A stretch of 47,547 nt of DNA from Falsiroseomonas oryzae (GCF_027856955.1 NZ_JAPSMD010000008.1:1-47547), one strand, 5' to 3'. Numbered from the stretch's first letter, positions 1 to 7,719 are shown. The notes: generated by a model from the letters alone, not told the origin. Program-made: numbers and translations.

Positions 1-217
1 GGCGGATCGCGCCGCGCTGCTCGCCGGGCAGCGGCCGGGCGGCCCGCCGCCTTCACCGCTGGTCTGCGCCTGCCACGGCGTGACGGAGGCCGCGATCCGC
101 GCCAGCTGCGCGCGCGACGTGGCGGAAGCGGGCAAGGCGACGCTTGCCGGCACGGGCTGCGGCTCCTGCCGGCCGGAGATCGCGGCGCTGCTGTCACGCG
201 CGACGGAGCCGGCCTGA
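1..217 (+). CDS. nasA: Assimilatory nitrate reductase large subunit, C-terminal end (partial)
   Basis: The reading frame enters from outside the window (first full codon at base 2) and ends at a TGA at 215-217. The 71 visible residues form a BFD-like [2Fe-2S] domain: a CAC pair near residues 22-24 and a GCGSC group near 53-57 give the CxC...CxxC ligand pattern. Many assimilatory nitrate reductases (NasA/NasC type, cytoplasmic, molybdopterin-dependent) end in such a domain, which carries electrons to the Mo centre. The stop overlaps the start of cysG by one base (TGATG), and siroheme is the cofactor of assimilatory nitrite reductase, so the context fits nitrate assimilation. In NirB the BFD domain is normally internal, which argues against it. 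The catalytic part is outside the window, so the identity is inferred from this tail and its neighbour. Confidence 0.68.
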   Translation, partial: ADRAALLAGQRPGGPPPSPLVCACHGVTEAAIRASCARDVAEAGKATLAGTGCGSCRPEIAALLSRATEPA

Positions 218-1548
218 TGCGCCACTTCCCGGCCTTCCTCGATCTGGCCGGCCGGACCGCGCTGCTGGTCGGCGCGGGCGAGACGATCGAGCGCAAGGCG
301 GAGCCGCTGCGTCGTGCCGGCGCGGTGCTGCGCCAGGCACCGCGCTTCGCCCCGGCGCTGCTGGACGGCGTCGCCATCGCGATCGGCGCCGACGCGCCGG
401 AGGAAGACCTGCGCGCCCTCTCGGCCGAGGCGCAACGTCGCGGCATCCCGGTGAACATCGTGGACCGCGCGGAGCTGTGTTCCTTCGTGATGCCGGCCAT
501 CGTGGACCGCGACCCGATCACCGTCGCGATCTCCACCGGCGGCGCCGCGCCCACGCTGGCGCGCATGGTGCGCCAGAGGATCGAGGCCGTGCTGCCACCC
601 CGGCTCGGCGCGCTGGCGGCGCTCGCCGGGCGATTCCAGGCGCGCATCCGCCGCGCCCTGCCGGATGTGGCAGCGCGCCGGCGCTTCCTGGATGCGGCGC
701 TGACCGGCCGGCCCGCCGACCTCGCGCTGGCAGGTCGCGACACGGAGGCGGAAGCCGCCTTCGCGCAGGCGCTGGACGCGGCGGAGGCGACACCACTCGG
801 CACCGTCTTCCTGGTCGGCGCCGGGCCGGGCGCGGCCGACCTGCTGACGCTTCGCGCGCTGCGCCTGCTGGGTGAGGCCGACGTGATCGTGCACGACCGG
901 CTGGTCTCCGACGCCGTGCTGGACATGGCGCGACGCGACGCGGAGCGGATCTTCGTCGGCAAGGCGCGCGCCAACCACTGCGTCCCGCAGGAGGAGATCA
1001 ACGCGCTGCTGGTCCGCCTGGCGCGGCAGGGCCGGCGCGTGGTTCGGCTGAAGGGCGGCGATCCCTTCGTCTTCGGCCGCGGCGGGGAGGAGGCGGCAGC
1101 GCTGGCCGAGGCCGGCATCCCGCACGAGGTTGTGCCAGGCGTCACCGCCGCCCTGGCCTGCGCCGCCGAGGCCGGCATCCCGCTGACCCATCGCGACGCG
1201 GCGCGCACGCTGACGCTTGTCACCGGCCACACGCGGGAGGGACGGCTCGACCTGGATTTTGCGGCGCTGGCGCGCCCGGCGCAGACGCTGGCCGTCTACA
1301 TGGGCCTGTCCACGCTGCCGGCGTTGGCGCAGGGGCTTGCCGCCGAAGGTCTCGATCCCTCGACCCCGGCCGCCATCGTCGAGAGCGGCGGCAGCGAGGG
1401 GTCGCGCTGCCTGCGCGGCACGCTCGGCTCCGTCGCGGCCGAGGGCGGCGCTTGGTCGAGCGGCCGGCCGGCACTGGTGCTGGTGGGCGAGGTCGTACGC
1501 CTTGCCGTGCCGGCCGACGCGACGACGCGAGAGCGCGAACGCGCCTGA
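217..1548 (+). CDS. cysG: Siroheme synthase CysG (443 aa, bifunctional)
   Basis: Makes siroheme from uroporphyrinogen III in the cytoplasm. Residues 1 to about 125 form the NAD-dependent precorrin-2 dehydrogenase/ferrochelatase half: LLVGAGE near 16-22, a NIVDRAE segment whose Asp83 corresponds to catalytic Asp104 of the enteric enzyme, and an ISTGGAAP loop. A dimerisation segment leads to the uroporphyrinogen-III C-methyltransferase half from about residue 196, with VGAGPGAADLLT (200-211), RLKGGDPFVFGRGGEE (277-292) and VVPGVTAA. The length is close to the 457 residues of the E. coli enzyme. The enteric phosphoserine position (Ser128) carries a threonine (T107). The start overlaps the nitrate reductase stop, so the two are translationally coupled. 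Siroheme serves nitrite and sulfite reductases. Confidence 0.95.
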   Translation: MRHFPAFLDLAGRTALLVGAGETIERKAEPLRRAGAVLRQAPRFAPALLDGVAIAIGADAPEEDLRALSAEAQRRGIPVNIVDRAELCSFVMPAIVDRDPITVAISTGGAAPTLARMVRQRIEAVLPPRLGALAALAGRFQARIRRALPDVAARRRFLDAALTGRPADLALAGRDTEAEAAFAQALDAAEATPLGTVFLVGAGPGAADLLTLRALRLLGEADVIVHDRLVSDAVLDMARRDAERIFVGKARANHCVPQEEINALLVRLARQGRRVVRLKGGDPFVFGRGGEEAAALAEAGIPHEVVPGVTAALACAAEAGIPLTHRDAARTLTLVTGHTREGRLDLDFAALARPAQTLAVYMGLSTLPALAQGLAAEGLDPSTPAAIVESGGSEGSRCLRGTLGSVAAEGGAWSSGRPALVLVGEVVRLAVPADATTRERERA

Positions 1549-2415
1549 TCAGCGCGCCAGCCGGTCCCGCCGGATCGGCATGGTCATGCAATGCGCCCCG
1601 CCGCCTCCGCGTGTGATGACGCGCAGGTCCGGGTCGTACACCGCGATGCCCTCCGCCCGCAGCGCGGCGTTCAGCCGCGTACTGTGCCTGGCGGAGATGA
1701 CGCGGTCGTCGCCCAGCGCCAGCAGGTTGCAGGACAGGTCCATCACCTCGCGATAGGTGGTGTCGAGGATGCGGATGCCGCGGTCGCGCAGCCAGGCGAC
1801 GAAGCCATCGTCCAGCACCTGCAGGCAGCCGACGGCCAGCCCCTCCGTCACCATGCAGAACACCACGTCGAGATGCAGGAAATGCTCGTCGAGCGGGACG
1901 AGCCGCGTCTCCCACCCCTCGGCCGCGAACCAGGCGGCCAGTTGCCTCGCGCCGTCCAGGTCGGTGCGCGTGCCGGTGTAGCCGATGGCGAGCAGGCCAG
2001 GGCGGATGATGGCGATGTCGCCGCCCTCGACGGTGCCGTGGTTGGCGTAGCGCCAGATGCGGCAGCCGATCCCCTCGTAGAAGGCGATGGCCGGCGCGTA
2101 TTCGCCCTGGCGCATCGGCTTGAACATGTGGGTGATCATCGGCCCCCACGGCGTCATCTGGCTGCTGTCGCGCGTGTAGACCTGGTAGCCGAGGTGCGGC
2201 TCGGTCTTCAGGTAGTGCCGCCGCACGCCGGCCTGATCCAGCGCGTCCTCGATCTCCCGGTATTCCCGCCGCACCGCCTGGAGGTCCGGGCGCTCGCCCG
2301 TGGCCAGCGAGGCGCGCGCGACCGCGTTGATCGGGAACCAGTCGTAGTGGTCGGGCTGGCAGAGCAGCACGTCGGTCAGCCGGCCATACTCGGAATCGAG
2401 GCCCCAATCGGTCAT
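1549..2415 (-). CDS. Dimethylargininase / amidinotransferase-fold hydrolase (288 aa)
   Basis: A member of the guanidino-group-modifying pentein family (arginine deiminase, dimethylargininase DDAH, amidinotransferases). These enzymes attack a guanidinium carbon with a Cys while a His acts as acid/base. The visible catalytic elements are TRDS at 81-84, EGGD at 130-133, His181 in HLDVVF and the nucleophile Cys276 in GGGAHCMTMP. The compact length fits a hydrolase of the DDAH or related type rather than a full arginine deiminase (about 410 aa). The ATG at 2415 gives MTDWGLDSEY and opens directly into the conserved fold; longer in-frame starts translate low-complexity antisense of the Rieske gene. 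It is the last gene of the minus-strand operon, and its stop abuts that of convergent cysG. The substrate is unknown, but the operon suggests a methylated guanidino or related N-compound. Confidence 0.8.
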   Translation of the reverse strand: MTDWGLDSEYGRLTDVLLCQPDHYDWFPINAVARASLATGERPDLQAVRREYREIEDALDQAGVRRHYLKTEPHLGYQVYTRDSSQMTPWGPMITHMFKPMRQGEYAPAIAFYEGIGCRIWRYANHGTVEGGDIAIIRPGLLAIGYTGTRTDLDGARQLAAWFAAEGWETRLVPLDEHFLHLDVVFCMVTEGLAVGCLQVLDDGFVAWLRDRGIRILDTTYREVMDLSCNLLALGDDRVISARHSTRLNAALRAEGIAVYDPDLRVITRGGGGAHCMTMPIRRDRLAR

Positions 2416-2428
2416 GCCGAAGCTCCGC

Positions 2429-3628
2429 TCAGCCCAGGTCGCGGCCGAGCATGCGCGCCGCGACGAGCGCCTGGAAGTGATGTACCGCGCCTTCCCAGAA
2501 GGGCGAGAAGCGCGCGCGGAATCCCGCCGCCTCCCGCGCCGCCAGGCTGCCCTGGATCGCCTCGTGCACCCACGCGTCCTGGTCGGTGACGATCTGCCAG
2601 CTGTCGCGCACGCGGCGGCGCGCGGCGGCGTGGCGCTCGCCGGAGGCCGCTTCGCGCAGGAATCGGAAGCGCCGGCGCACCAGCGTGCGCGTGGGGTCGA
2701 GCGGGACGTAGAGCGAGACGGCGACATGGCCGATCTGCGCTGCGACCACCGGGCTCGGCACCATGGTCAGGATCAGCGAGGCCTCGAACTCCCCGCTGGC
2801 GGGCAGGTGCGGGAAGAGCGGCAGCGGCTCCGGCTCCACGCCGTCCGGGCCGGGCGGCAGGCGGGCCTTGGCCGTCGCCATGTCGCGCCAGGAGGAGACG
2901 CCGAGGAAGCGCTGCCCGACCACCGCCTCGTAGCGCCCCTGCGGCCCGACCTGCTTGTGCACCCAGGGGATGTGATAGTCCTCGACCGCGCCCTCGATCA
3001 CCTGCTTCCAGTTGGCAGGATAGACGTGGTCCACCGCCTCGCCGGGCGCCTCCTCGGTCAGGGCGAGGTCGAAGGCGGCAAGCCGCGCCTGCATCGGCGC
3101 GAGCCAGTCGGCCAGCGACCCGGCGCGGCCGGAGATATCCACGAACACCACGCCGAGCCACGTGCCGCAGGCCAGCGGCGCAAGGCCGACGGGCTCGGCG
3201 GACGGATCCGCATGGCGGTTGACGCCGCCGATGTTCGGCGTGGCGACCAGCGCGCCATCCAGGCCGAAGGTCCAGGCGTGCCAGGGACAGGCGATGGTGC
3301 GGCAGTTGCTGCGCGGCGCGTCCAGCAGCGGCATGCCGCGATGCGGACACAGATTGTGGAAGGCGCGCAGGACGCCGTCCTGGCCGCGCGTCAGCAGCAG
3401 CCGGTGGCCGGCATACTCCACGGGGAAGCAGTCGCCCGGCTTCGGCAGGTCGCTGTCGTAGGCGACACCGATCCAGCCCTCGCGGAACACCGTCCGCCGC
3501 TCCAGCTCCCACGCCGCCGGGTCGGTATAGGCCCAGTGCGGCAGGCCGCGCGCCTCGCCGACCGGGCGCAGGAGGTCCGGCAGGACCTCCCGCTCCAGCC
3601 TTTCGCGCAGGCCGGCCTCAGCCGCCAT
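2429..3628 (-). CDS. Rieske non-haem iron oxygenase, alpha subunit (399 aa)
   Basis: The large subunit of a ring-hydroxylating or demethylating oxygenase. The N-terminal Rieske [2Fe-2S] domain is clear: CPHRG (Cys94, His96) and CPWHAW (Cys114, His117). The C-terminal catalytic domain contains the mononuclear iron motif in EDYHIPWVH, with a further DQDAW segment near the end. The length fits single-subunit alpha proteins such as glycine-betaine, stachydrine or carnitine oxygenases, which act on methylated amines. That link is family knowledge plus context, not proof. The ATG at 3628 (MAAEAGLRER) overlaps the end of the creatininase-like gene by 11 bases, so the two are probably coupled. No ferredoxin or reductase partner is visible nearby. 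The next gene downstream starts 13 bases after its stop. Confidence 0.85.
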   Translation of the reverse strand: MAAEAGLRERLEREVLPDLLRPVGEARGLPHWAYTDPAAWELERRTVFREGWIGVAYDSDLPKPGDCFPVEYAGHRLLLTRGQDGVLRAFHNLCPHRGMPLLDAPRSNCRTIACPWHAWTFGLDGALVATPNIGGVNRHADPSAEPVGLAPLACGTWLGVVFVDISGRAGSLADWLAPMQARLAAFDLALTEEAPGEAVDHVYPANWKQVIEGAVEDYHIPWVHKQVGPQGRYEAVVGQRFLGVSSWRDMATAKARLPPGPDGVEPEPLPLFPHLPASGEFEASLILTMVPSPVVAAQIGHVAVSLYVPLDPTRTLVRRRFRFLREAASGERHAAARRRVRDSWQIVTDQDAWVHEAIQGSLAAREAAGFRARFSPFWEGAVHHFQALVAARMLGRDLG

Positions 3629-4451
3629 CGAGCTTCCAGTCGGCGGCCACCACCTTCGCGACCCAGCCGGCGAAGAGGTCGAGCGCGCCGTGCCCGTCCT
3701 CGACGCGCGCATTGCGCGGGTCACCCCAGATGCCGTCGTCGAAACCCTGGAAGGCGGCGGCGCCGTACTTGTACCGCCCGACGCCGCCGCCGAGATAGGG
3801 CATCTTGTCGCCATGCGCCGCCGGCGGCGGCACGTCCGGGTGGTAGGTGCGGGCCTTGTCCATGTGGACGAGATGCGGCGCGATGGCGAGGATGCGCGCC
3901 GTCTCGCCCTCTCCCGCATGGCCCTGCGGCAGCTTGGACTGCTTGAAGGCGCCGTATTCCGGCGCGGCACCGACGAGCCAGTTCAGCGTGATGACCTCGG
4001 CCTCGGTGGTGTCCGTCACCTCCTTCGCCGCGATCTGCATCACCGGGTCCGTCTCGGCATTCGCCATCAGCAGGTAGACGCGGCGGAATCCGTGGCGGAT
4101 CAGCTCGCGGCAGATCTCCTCGATCAGCAGCTTGAGCGTGTTGTGGGTCAGGCCGATGGTGCCAGGGAAGTCGCGCGGCGCCTCGCTGAGGAACTGGCGC
4201 GGCCCGAAGGCGACGGCCGGGCCGAGGACCAGCGGGATGCCATGGTCGCGCAGCTTCAGCACGGCGCGCCGCGCCACGTCGAGGCCCTGGTAGGTGTCGG
4301 TGCCCAGCGGCAGGTGCGACCCGTGCTGCTCCGTCGCGCCGAGCGGCACGATGACAGAGGCACGCGCCGCGATCGCCTCCGCCACCTGCGGCCAGTTCAG
4401 GTCGTCGTACAGCAGGACGTCCGCAGGCGTGCGGGCGGTGTCGTAGATCAC
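3618..4451 (-). CDS. Creatininase-family amidohydrolase, atypical (277 aa)
   Basis: The creatininase fold is recognisable from VPLGATEQHGSHLPLGTD (Glu41, His43, Asp52 are metal ligands in the family) and from GHAGEGETARI in the C-terminal half. Family members hydrolyse cyclic or linear amides such as creatinine, or act in cofactor pathways. The usual NGHGGN metal loop is missing: after RRVYLLMA the sequence reads NAETDPVMQIA, so the expected metal-binding histidine is absent (checked on the bases around 4045-4075). The protein may be a variant enzyme or have one metal site. The GTG start at 4451 overlaps the upstream TGA (GTGA), which decides the start. It lies between the binding protein and the Rieske oxygenase, so it probably works on the imported compound. 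Confidence 0.75.
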   Translation of the reverse strand: MIYDTARTPADVLLYDDLNWPQVAEAIAARASVIVPLGATEQHGSHLPLGTDTYQGLDVARRAVLKLRDHGIPLVLGPAVAFGPRQFLSEAPRDFPGTIGLTHNTLKLLIEEICRELIRHGFRRVYLLMANAETDPVMQIAAKEVTDTTEAEVITLNWLVGAAPEYGAFKQSKLPQGHAGEGETARILAIAPHLVHMDKARTYHPDVPPPAAHGDKMPYLGGGVGRYKYGAAAFQGFDDGIWGDPRNARVEDGHGALDLFAGWVAKVVAADWKLDGG

Positions 4452-5566
4452 GAAGCGATCGCCTCCAGGAACTGGGTGAGAACCGAGGCGGAGTGCTCGG
4501 CGTACCATTCGGCGTTGGCGGGGATGGCAACGCGCCAGTTGGCCGGTGCGCCTGGATCGTATTTCGCCTCGTCCGGCGTCAGCATGGCGGATGCGGCCGG
4601 GTTGACAGGGCCGTTGCCGAGCAGGCGGTAGAGCTGCACCTGCTGCGCCGGGTCCTGGGTGGAGGCGATCAGGCGGAAGGCATCGCGGCCGGCCGGGTTG
4701 CCCTTCGGCACGATCCAGGCGCCGACCCAGGAACTGGCGCCATCGTAGCGGTAGTCCACGCGGTTGTTGGTGTCGCGACGGATGACGCTGGCGCGGGTGT
4801 TGAAGATGTTGCCGATCACCACCTCGCGGTCGCGGAAGAGCTGCTGGCTCTCGGCACCGGTGCCCCAGAACACCGTGTGCTGGCGGATCTCGCGGATCTT
4901 GTTCAGCGCGCGGCGCACGTCGATGGGATAGATCCGGTCCGGCGGCACGCCATCGGCCAGCAGCGCGGCTTCCAGCTGGCCGTCGATGTGGCGGCGCAGG
5001 ATGCGCTTGCCCGGAAACTCCCGCAGGTTCCACACATCCGCCCAGCTGGACGGCGCGCGGCCGCCGAAGGCGGTCGTGTCCCAGGCCAGAACGAAGGAGA
5101 AGATGTAGTTGCCGACGCCCCAGCGCCCGGCATGCTCAGGCCGCACCTTGCCGCGATCCACAATGGAATAATCGATCTCCTCCAGCAGGTTCTGCTGGCC
5201 GAGCTCGATGGAGGCCGGCAGGTTTCGGTCGCAGACATCCCAGGTGACGCGGCGACTTTCCACCATCGCCTTGATGCGGGCGGAGGACGGGCCCGCGCCG
5301 TCGATCGGCACGCGCTGCGGATTGCCCGCGCGCACCCAGGGCTCCACGAAGGCCTCGCGGAAGGCACCGATGGCATCCCCGCCCCAGTTCACCAGCACGA
5401 TCTCCCGCGCCTGGGCGGAGACCGGGGTCAGGGTGAAGGCGGAGGCCGGCACGCCGAGCGCCGCGACCGCGGCCAGGAAGCGGCGACGGCGGATGCGTCG
5501 TCCGTCCGTCATCTCCTTGAGCATCCGAACCTGGTCTTCCGCGAAGGAAATGGCGGCGTCGTCCAT
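4448..5566 (-). CDS. Spermidine/putrescine-type ABC substrate-binding protein (372 aa, Tat signal)
   Basis: A periplasmic PotD/opine-type binding protein of extracellular solute-binding family 2/6. The ATG at 5566 (MDDAAISFAE) gives an N-terminal tail followed by a twin-arginine signal (RRRRFLAAV, hydrophobic stretch, cleavage near SAQA). The mature part starts REIVLVNWGG and contains typical segments such as LAWDTTAF, PSSWADVW and VPKGNP. Starts at 5524 (MLKE) and 5512 (MTDG) are possible; the second has its AAGGAG touching the ATG, which is too close. It heads the minus operon and diverges from two PotB/PotC-like permeases, its obvious partners. No ATPase gene accompanies them here. The ligand is unknown; polyamine, opine or quaternary amine are reasonable guesses. 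Confidence 0.85.
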   Translation of the reverse strand: MDDAAISFAEDQVRMLKEMTDGRRIRRRRFLAAVAALGVPASAFTLTPVSAQAREIVLVNWGGDAIGAFREAFVEPWVRAGNPQRVPIDGAGPSSARIKAMVESRRVTWDVCDRNLPASIELGQQNLLEEIDYSIVDRGKVRPEHAGRWGVGNYIFSFVLAWDTTAFGGRAPSSWADVWNLREFPGKRILRRHIDGQLEAALLADGVPPDRIYPIDVRRALNKIREIRQHTVFWGTGAESQQLFRDREVVIGNIFNTRASVIRRDTNNRVDYRYDGASSWVGAWIVPKGNPAGRDAFRLIASTQDPAQQVQLYRLLGNGPVNPAASAMLTPDEAKYDPGAPANWRVAIPANAEWYAEHSASVLTQFLEAIAS

Positions 5567-5595
5567 CCTGGGCACTCCATCCTCGTCTCTCGGAA

Positions 5596-5652
5596 CGGCA
5601 AGCTTGCGCAGCGGCTGTTGCGCCGGCAAGTCCTTTGTCGATAGGCTTGCCG
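5596..5652. promoter_or_regulatory. Candidate operator: repeated CGGCAAG motif in the divergent gap
   Basis: The 111-base gap between the divergent binding-protein and permease genes holds CGGCAAG at 5596-5602 (itself followed by CTTGCG) and again at 5624-5630, with the inverted copy CTTGCCG at 5646-5652. The last two form a perfect 7-base inverted repeat separated by 15 bases. This is a likely binding site for a regulator controlling both directions. No regulator gene lies next to it, so the protein is unknown. Confidence 0.4.
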
Positions 5653-5677
5653 CGCAGTCGGGGGCGGACGGGCTGGC

Positions 5678-6502
5678 GTGAGGCGTTTCTACTGGTCGCT
5701 CGTGCTCGTGCCGCTGGCGGTGCTTGCGGTGCTCTACCTCTACCCGCTGGCGACGGTGCTGTGGCTCTCGGTGACGGAGCCGAGGCCGGGGCTGCAGAAC
5801 TTCTCGCGCCTGGTCGAGAGCGCGGCCCTGCAGCGCATCCTGTGGAACACGGCGCGGATCTCCATCATCACGACGGCCATCGCGCTGGTCGTCGGTTATG
5901 CCATCGCTTATGCACTGGTGCACATGGACGGGCGGCGCCGGGCGATCATGCTGGGCGCGCTGCTGGCCTCCTTCTGGCTTTCCGTTCTGATCCGCTCCTT
6001 CGCCTGGCTGACGCTGCTGCAGAGCCGGGGCGTGGTGAATTCCACCCTGATGGGCATGGGCCTGATCGACGCGCCGATCCCGCTGGTGCGCAACGAGTTC
6101 GGCGTCGTGCTGGGCATGGTGCACTACATGATCCCGTATGCCGCGCTGCCGATGTATGCCAGCATGCAGGCGATGGACCTGCGCCTGGTGCCGGCCGCGC
6201 GCAGCCTGGGCGCGAGCCGCTGGCAGTCGTTCCGCCGGGTCTTCCTGCCGCTCAGCCTGCCGGGCGTGTTCTCGGCCGGCGTGCTCTGCTTCATCTTCTC
6301 CCTGGGCTTCTACGTCACGCCCGCGCTGCTGGGCGGCGGGCGCGTGATCATGATCGCCGAATACATCGCGGTGCAGATCCAGGAGACGCTGAACTGGGGC
6401 CTCGGCACCATGCTGGCGACCACGCTGCTGCTCTCCGTCCTGCTGCTGCTGGCCGCGGTCAGCCGCATCGTGGACGTGCGCGCCATGTTCGGGGCGAAGT
6501 AG
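5678..6502 (+). CDS. ABC transporter permease, PotB-like (274 aa)
   Basis: An inner-membrane subunit of a spermidine/putrescine/opine-type importer. Six hydrophobic segments are visible, starting with SLVLVPLAVLAVLYLYPLA. The permease EAA loop lies near residues 170-190 (PAARSLGASRWQSFRRVFLP). The GTG start at 5678 follows a weak GGACGGG ribosome-binding sequence; there is no better upstream start in frame. The second permease starts four bases after its stop, so they form one transcript. The partner binding protein is transcribed divergently at 4448-5566. The needed ATP-binding subunit is not in this cluster. Confidence 0.87.
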   Translation: MRRFYWSLVLVPLAVLAVLYLYPLATVLWLSVTEPRPGLQNFSRLVESAALQRILWNTARISIITTAIALVVGYAIAYALVHMDGRRRAIMLGALLASFWLSVLIRSFAWLTLLQSRGVVNSTLMGMGLIDAPIPLVRNEFGVVLGMVHYMIPYAALPMYASMQAMDLRLVPAARSLGASRWQSFRRVFLPLSLPGVFSAGVLCFIFSLGFYVTPALLGGGRVIMIAEYIAVQIQETLNWGLGTMLATTLLLSVLLLLAAVSRIVDVRAMFGAK

Positions 6503-6506
6503 GGCC

Positions 6507-7283
6507 ATGCGCGATACCGGGCTCCGCGGCAATGCGCTGGTCGGCTGGATCGTGGTGCTGTTCCTGATCCTGCCGCTGACGGTGGTGATCCCGGTCTCCT
6601 TCACGCCGGAGCGCTTCCTGTCGCTGCCCGGCGCGACCTGGTCGCTGCGCCACTACCGCGCGATCCTCGACGACCCCACCTGGCTCGAAGCGTTCCGCGA
6701 CAGCCTGATCGTGGCGATCGGCGCGACGGCCATGGCTGTCGTGCTGGGCACCTCGGCCGCGGTCGGGTGCTGGCGCCTGTCCTCGCGCCTGTCGGAGTTC
6801 ATCCGCATGCTGATGCTGCTGCCGATCATCGTGCCGGCGGTGGTGCATGCGCTCGGCTTCTACCGGGCCTGGGTGGGCTTCGGGCTGATCGACACCCATG
6901 CCGGGCTGATCGCGGCGCATGGCATGAAGGGCCTGCCCTATGTGCTGATCACCGTCTCCGCCTCGCTGGCGGATTTCGACCAGCGGCTGGAGATGGCGGC
7001 GCGCTCGCTCGGCGCATCGCCCGCCCGGGCGCTGCGCAGCGTGGTGCTGCCGGCGGCGCGGCCGGGCATCCTGGCCGGCGCCGCCTTCGCCTTCGTCACC
7101 TCCTGGGACGAGCTGGTGGTGACGCTGTTCATCACCTCCCGCGGCGTCGTCACGCTGCCGCGCCGCATCTGGGACGGGGTGCAGGACAACATCAGCCCGA
7201 CCGTCGCGGCGGTCGCGACGCTGCTGATGCTGGTGACGATCCTCGCCACCTTCGCGCTGGCGCGGAAGCGCACGCAGTCGTAG
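6507..7283 (+). CDS. ABC transporter permease, PotC-like (258 aa)
   Basis: The second inner-membrane subunit of the importer. The N-terminal helix (ALVGWIVVLFLILPLTVVIPVSF) is followed by FTPERFLSLP, typical of PotC relatives. The EAA loop is at about residues 166-184 (MAARSLGASPARALRSVVLP). It probably forms a heterodimer with the preceding permease. It starts with ATG directly after the upstream stop, without its own clear Shine-Dalgarno, so translation is probably coupled. A hairpin ten bases after the stop may end the transcript. Confidence 0.87.
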   Translation: MRDTGLRGNALVGWIVVLFLILPLTVVIPVSFTPERFLSLPGATWSLRHYRAILDDPTWLEAFRDSLIVAIGATAMAVVLGTSAAVGCWRLSSRLSEFIRMLMLLPIIVPAVVHALGFYRAWVGFGLIDTHAGLIAAHGMKGLPYVLITVSASLADFDQRLEMAARSLGASPARALRSVVLPAARPGILAGAAFAFVTSWDELVVTLFITSRGVVTLPRRIWDGVQDNISPTVAAVATLLMLVTILATFALARKRTQS

Positions 7284-7292
7284 CGAATGGCT

Positions 7293-7310
7293 GCACGGGC
7301 GGACCCGTGC
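7293..7310 (+). terminator. Hairpin after the permease operon
   Basis: GCACGGG at 7293-7299 and CCCGTGC at 7304-7310 form a perfect 7-base stem with a CGGA loop, ten bases after the permease stop. There is no T-run, so it may be a weak or Rho-assisted terminator. Confidence 0.45.
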
Positions 7311-7384
7311 GCCCGCGAACCACTGACGCTGAGGTGACGCGCCTTGCACTGGCATGGGCGGCCGCCGGCTGGTACCCCGTCACG

Positions 7385-7675
7385 ATGGAGAGCAGCACCA
7401 TCGACGACACGCCCAAGCGCGAGACAGGCCCCGAGGCATCGCCGACGACGGCCCGCGCCGAAGCGTATCGGGAACGCTTCCGGCAGGCACAGCTCATCGC
7501 GGCCCAGGTCGCGCGCGTCCGGGCCGCCGGCGGGCCACCAGGCGAGGACGAGACGGCGCGCCTAATCGCCGAGTTCCATGCGCGCGGCGGAAAGGTGACG
7601 GTCTGCCCGGAGCCGGAGCAGCAGGAGGCGGCCGACCAGAACCAGCCCAGGGCCAAGCGCAGCGCCACGCGATAA
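7385..7675 (+). CDS. Small hypothetical protein (96 aa)
   Basis: Not assigned to a characterised family. The protein is hydrophilic: an acidic and polar N-terminus, an Ala/Arg-rich helix (AEAYRERFRQAQLIAAQVARVRAAGG), then ETARLIAEFHARGGKVTVCPEP. The last segment (IAEF-x-x-x-GGKVTVCP) resembles the conserved tail of short uncharacterised alphaproteobacterial and phage-type proteins, which is why I treat it as a gene. No membrane segment or signal peptide is visible. The ATG at 7385 has a poor ribosome-binding site; an in-frame GTG at 7334 is an alternative. It is bounded by the hairpin at 7293 and the palindrome at 7720, so it is probably monocistronic. Confidence 0.5.
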   Translation: MESSTIDDTPKRETGPEASPTTARAEAYRERFRQAQLIAAQVARVRAAGGPPGEDETARLIAEFHARGGKVTVCPEPEQQEAADQNQPRAKRSATR

Positions 7676-7719
7676 CGATTGCGGCAACCGGGCCCGCGCG
7701 CCGTCCCGGGCTTCCGTGG

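Noticed and set aside
144-875. Arg/Ala-rich open frame over the nitrate reductase tail and cysG
   Set aside because: Low-complexity shifted frame over two recognised genes; high GC keeps such frames open.
5567-6604. Open minus-strand frame extending the PotD-like protein by more than 340 residues
   Set aside because: The extension is His/Gln/Arg-rich antisense of the permease genes; the Tat signal directly after the ATG at 5566 fixes the real N-terminus.
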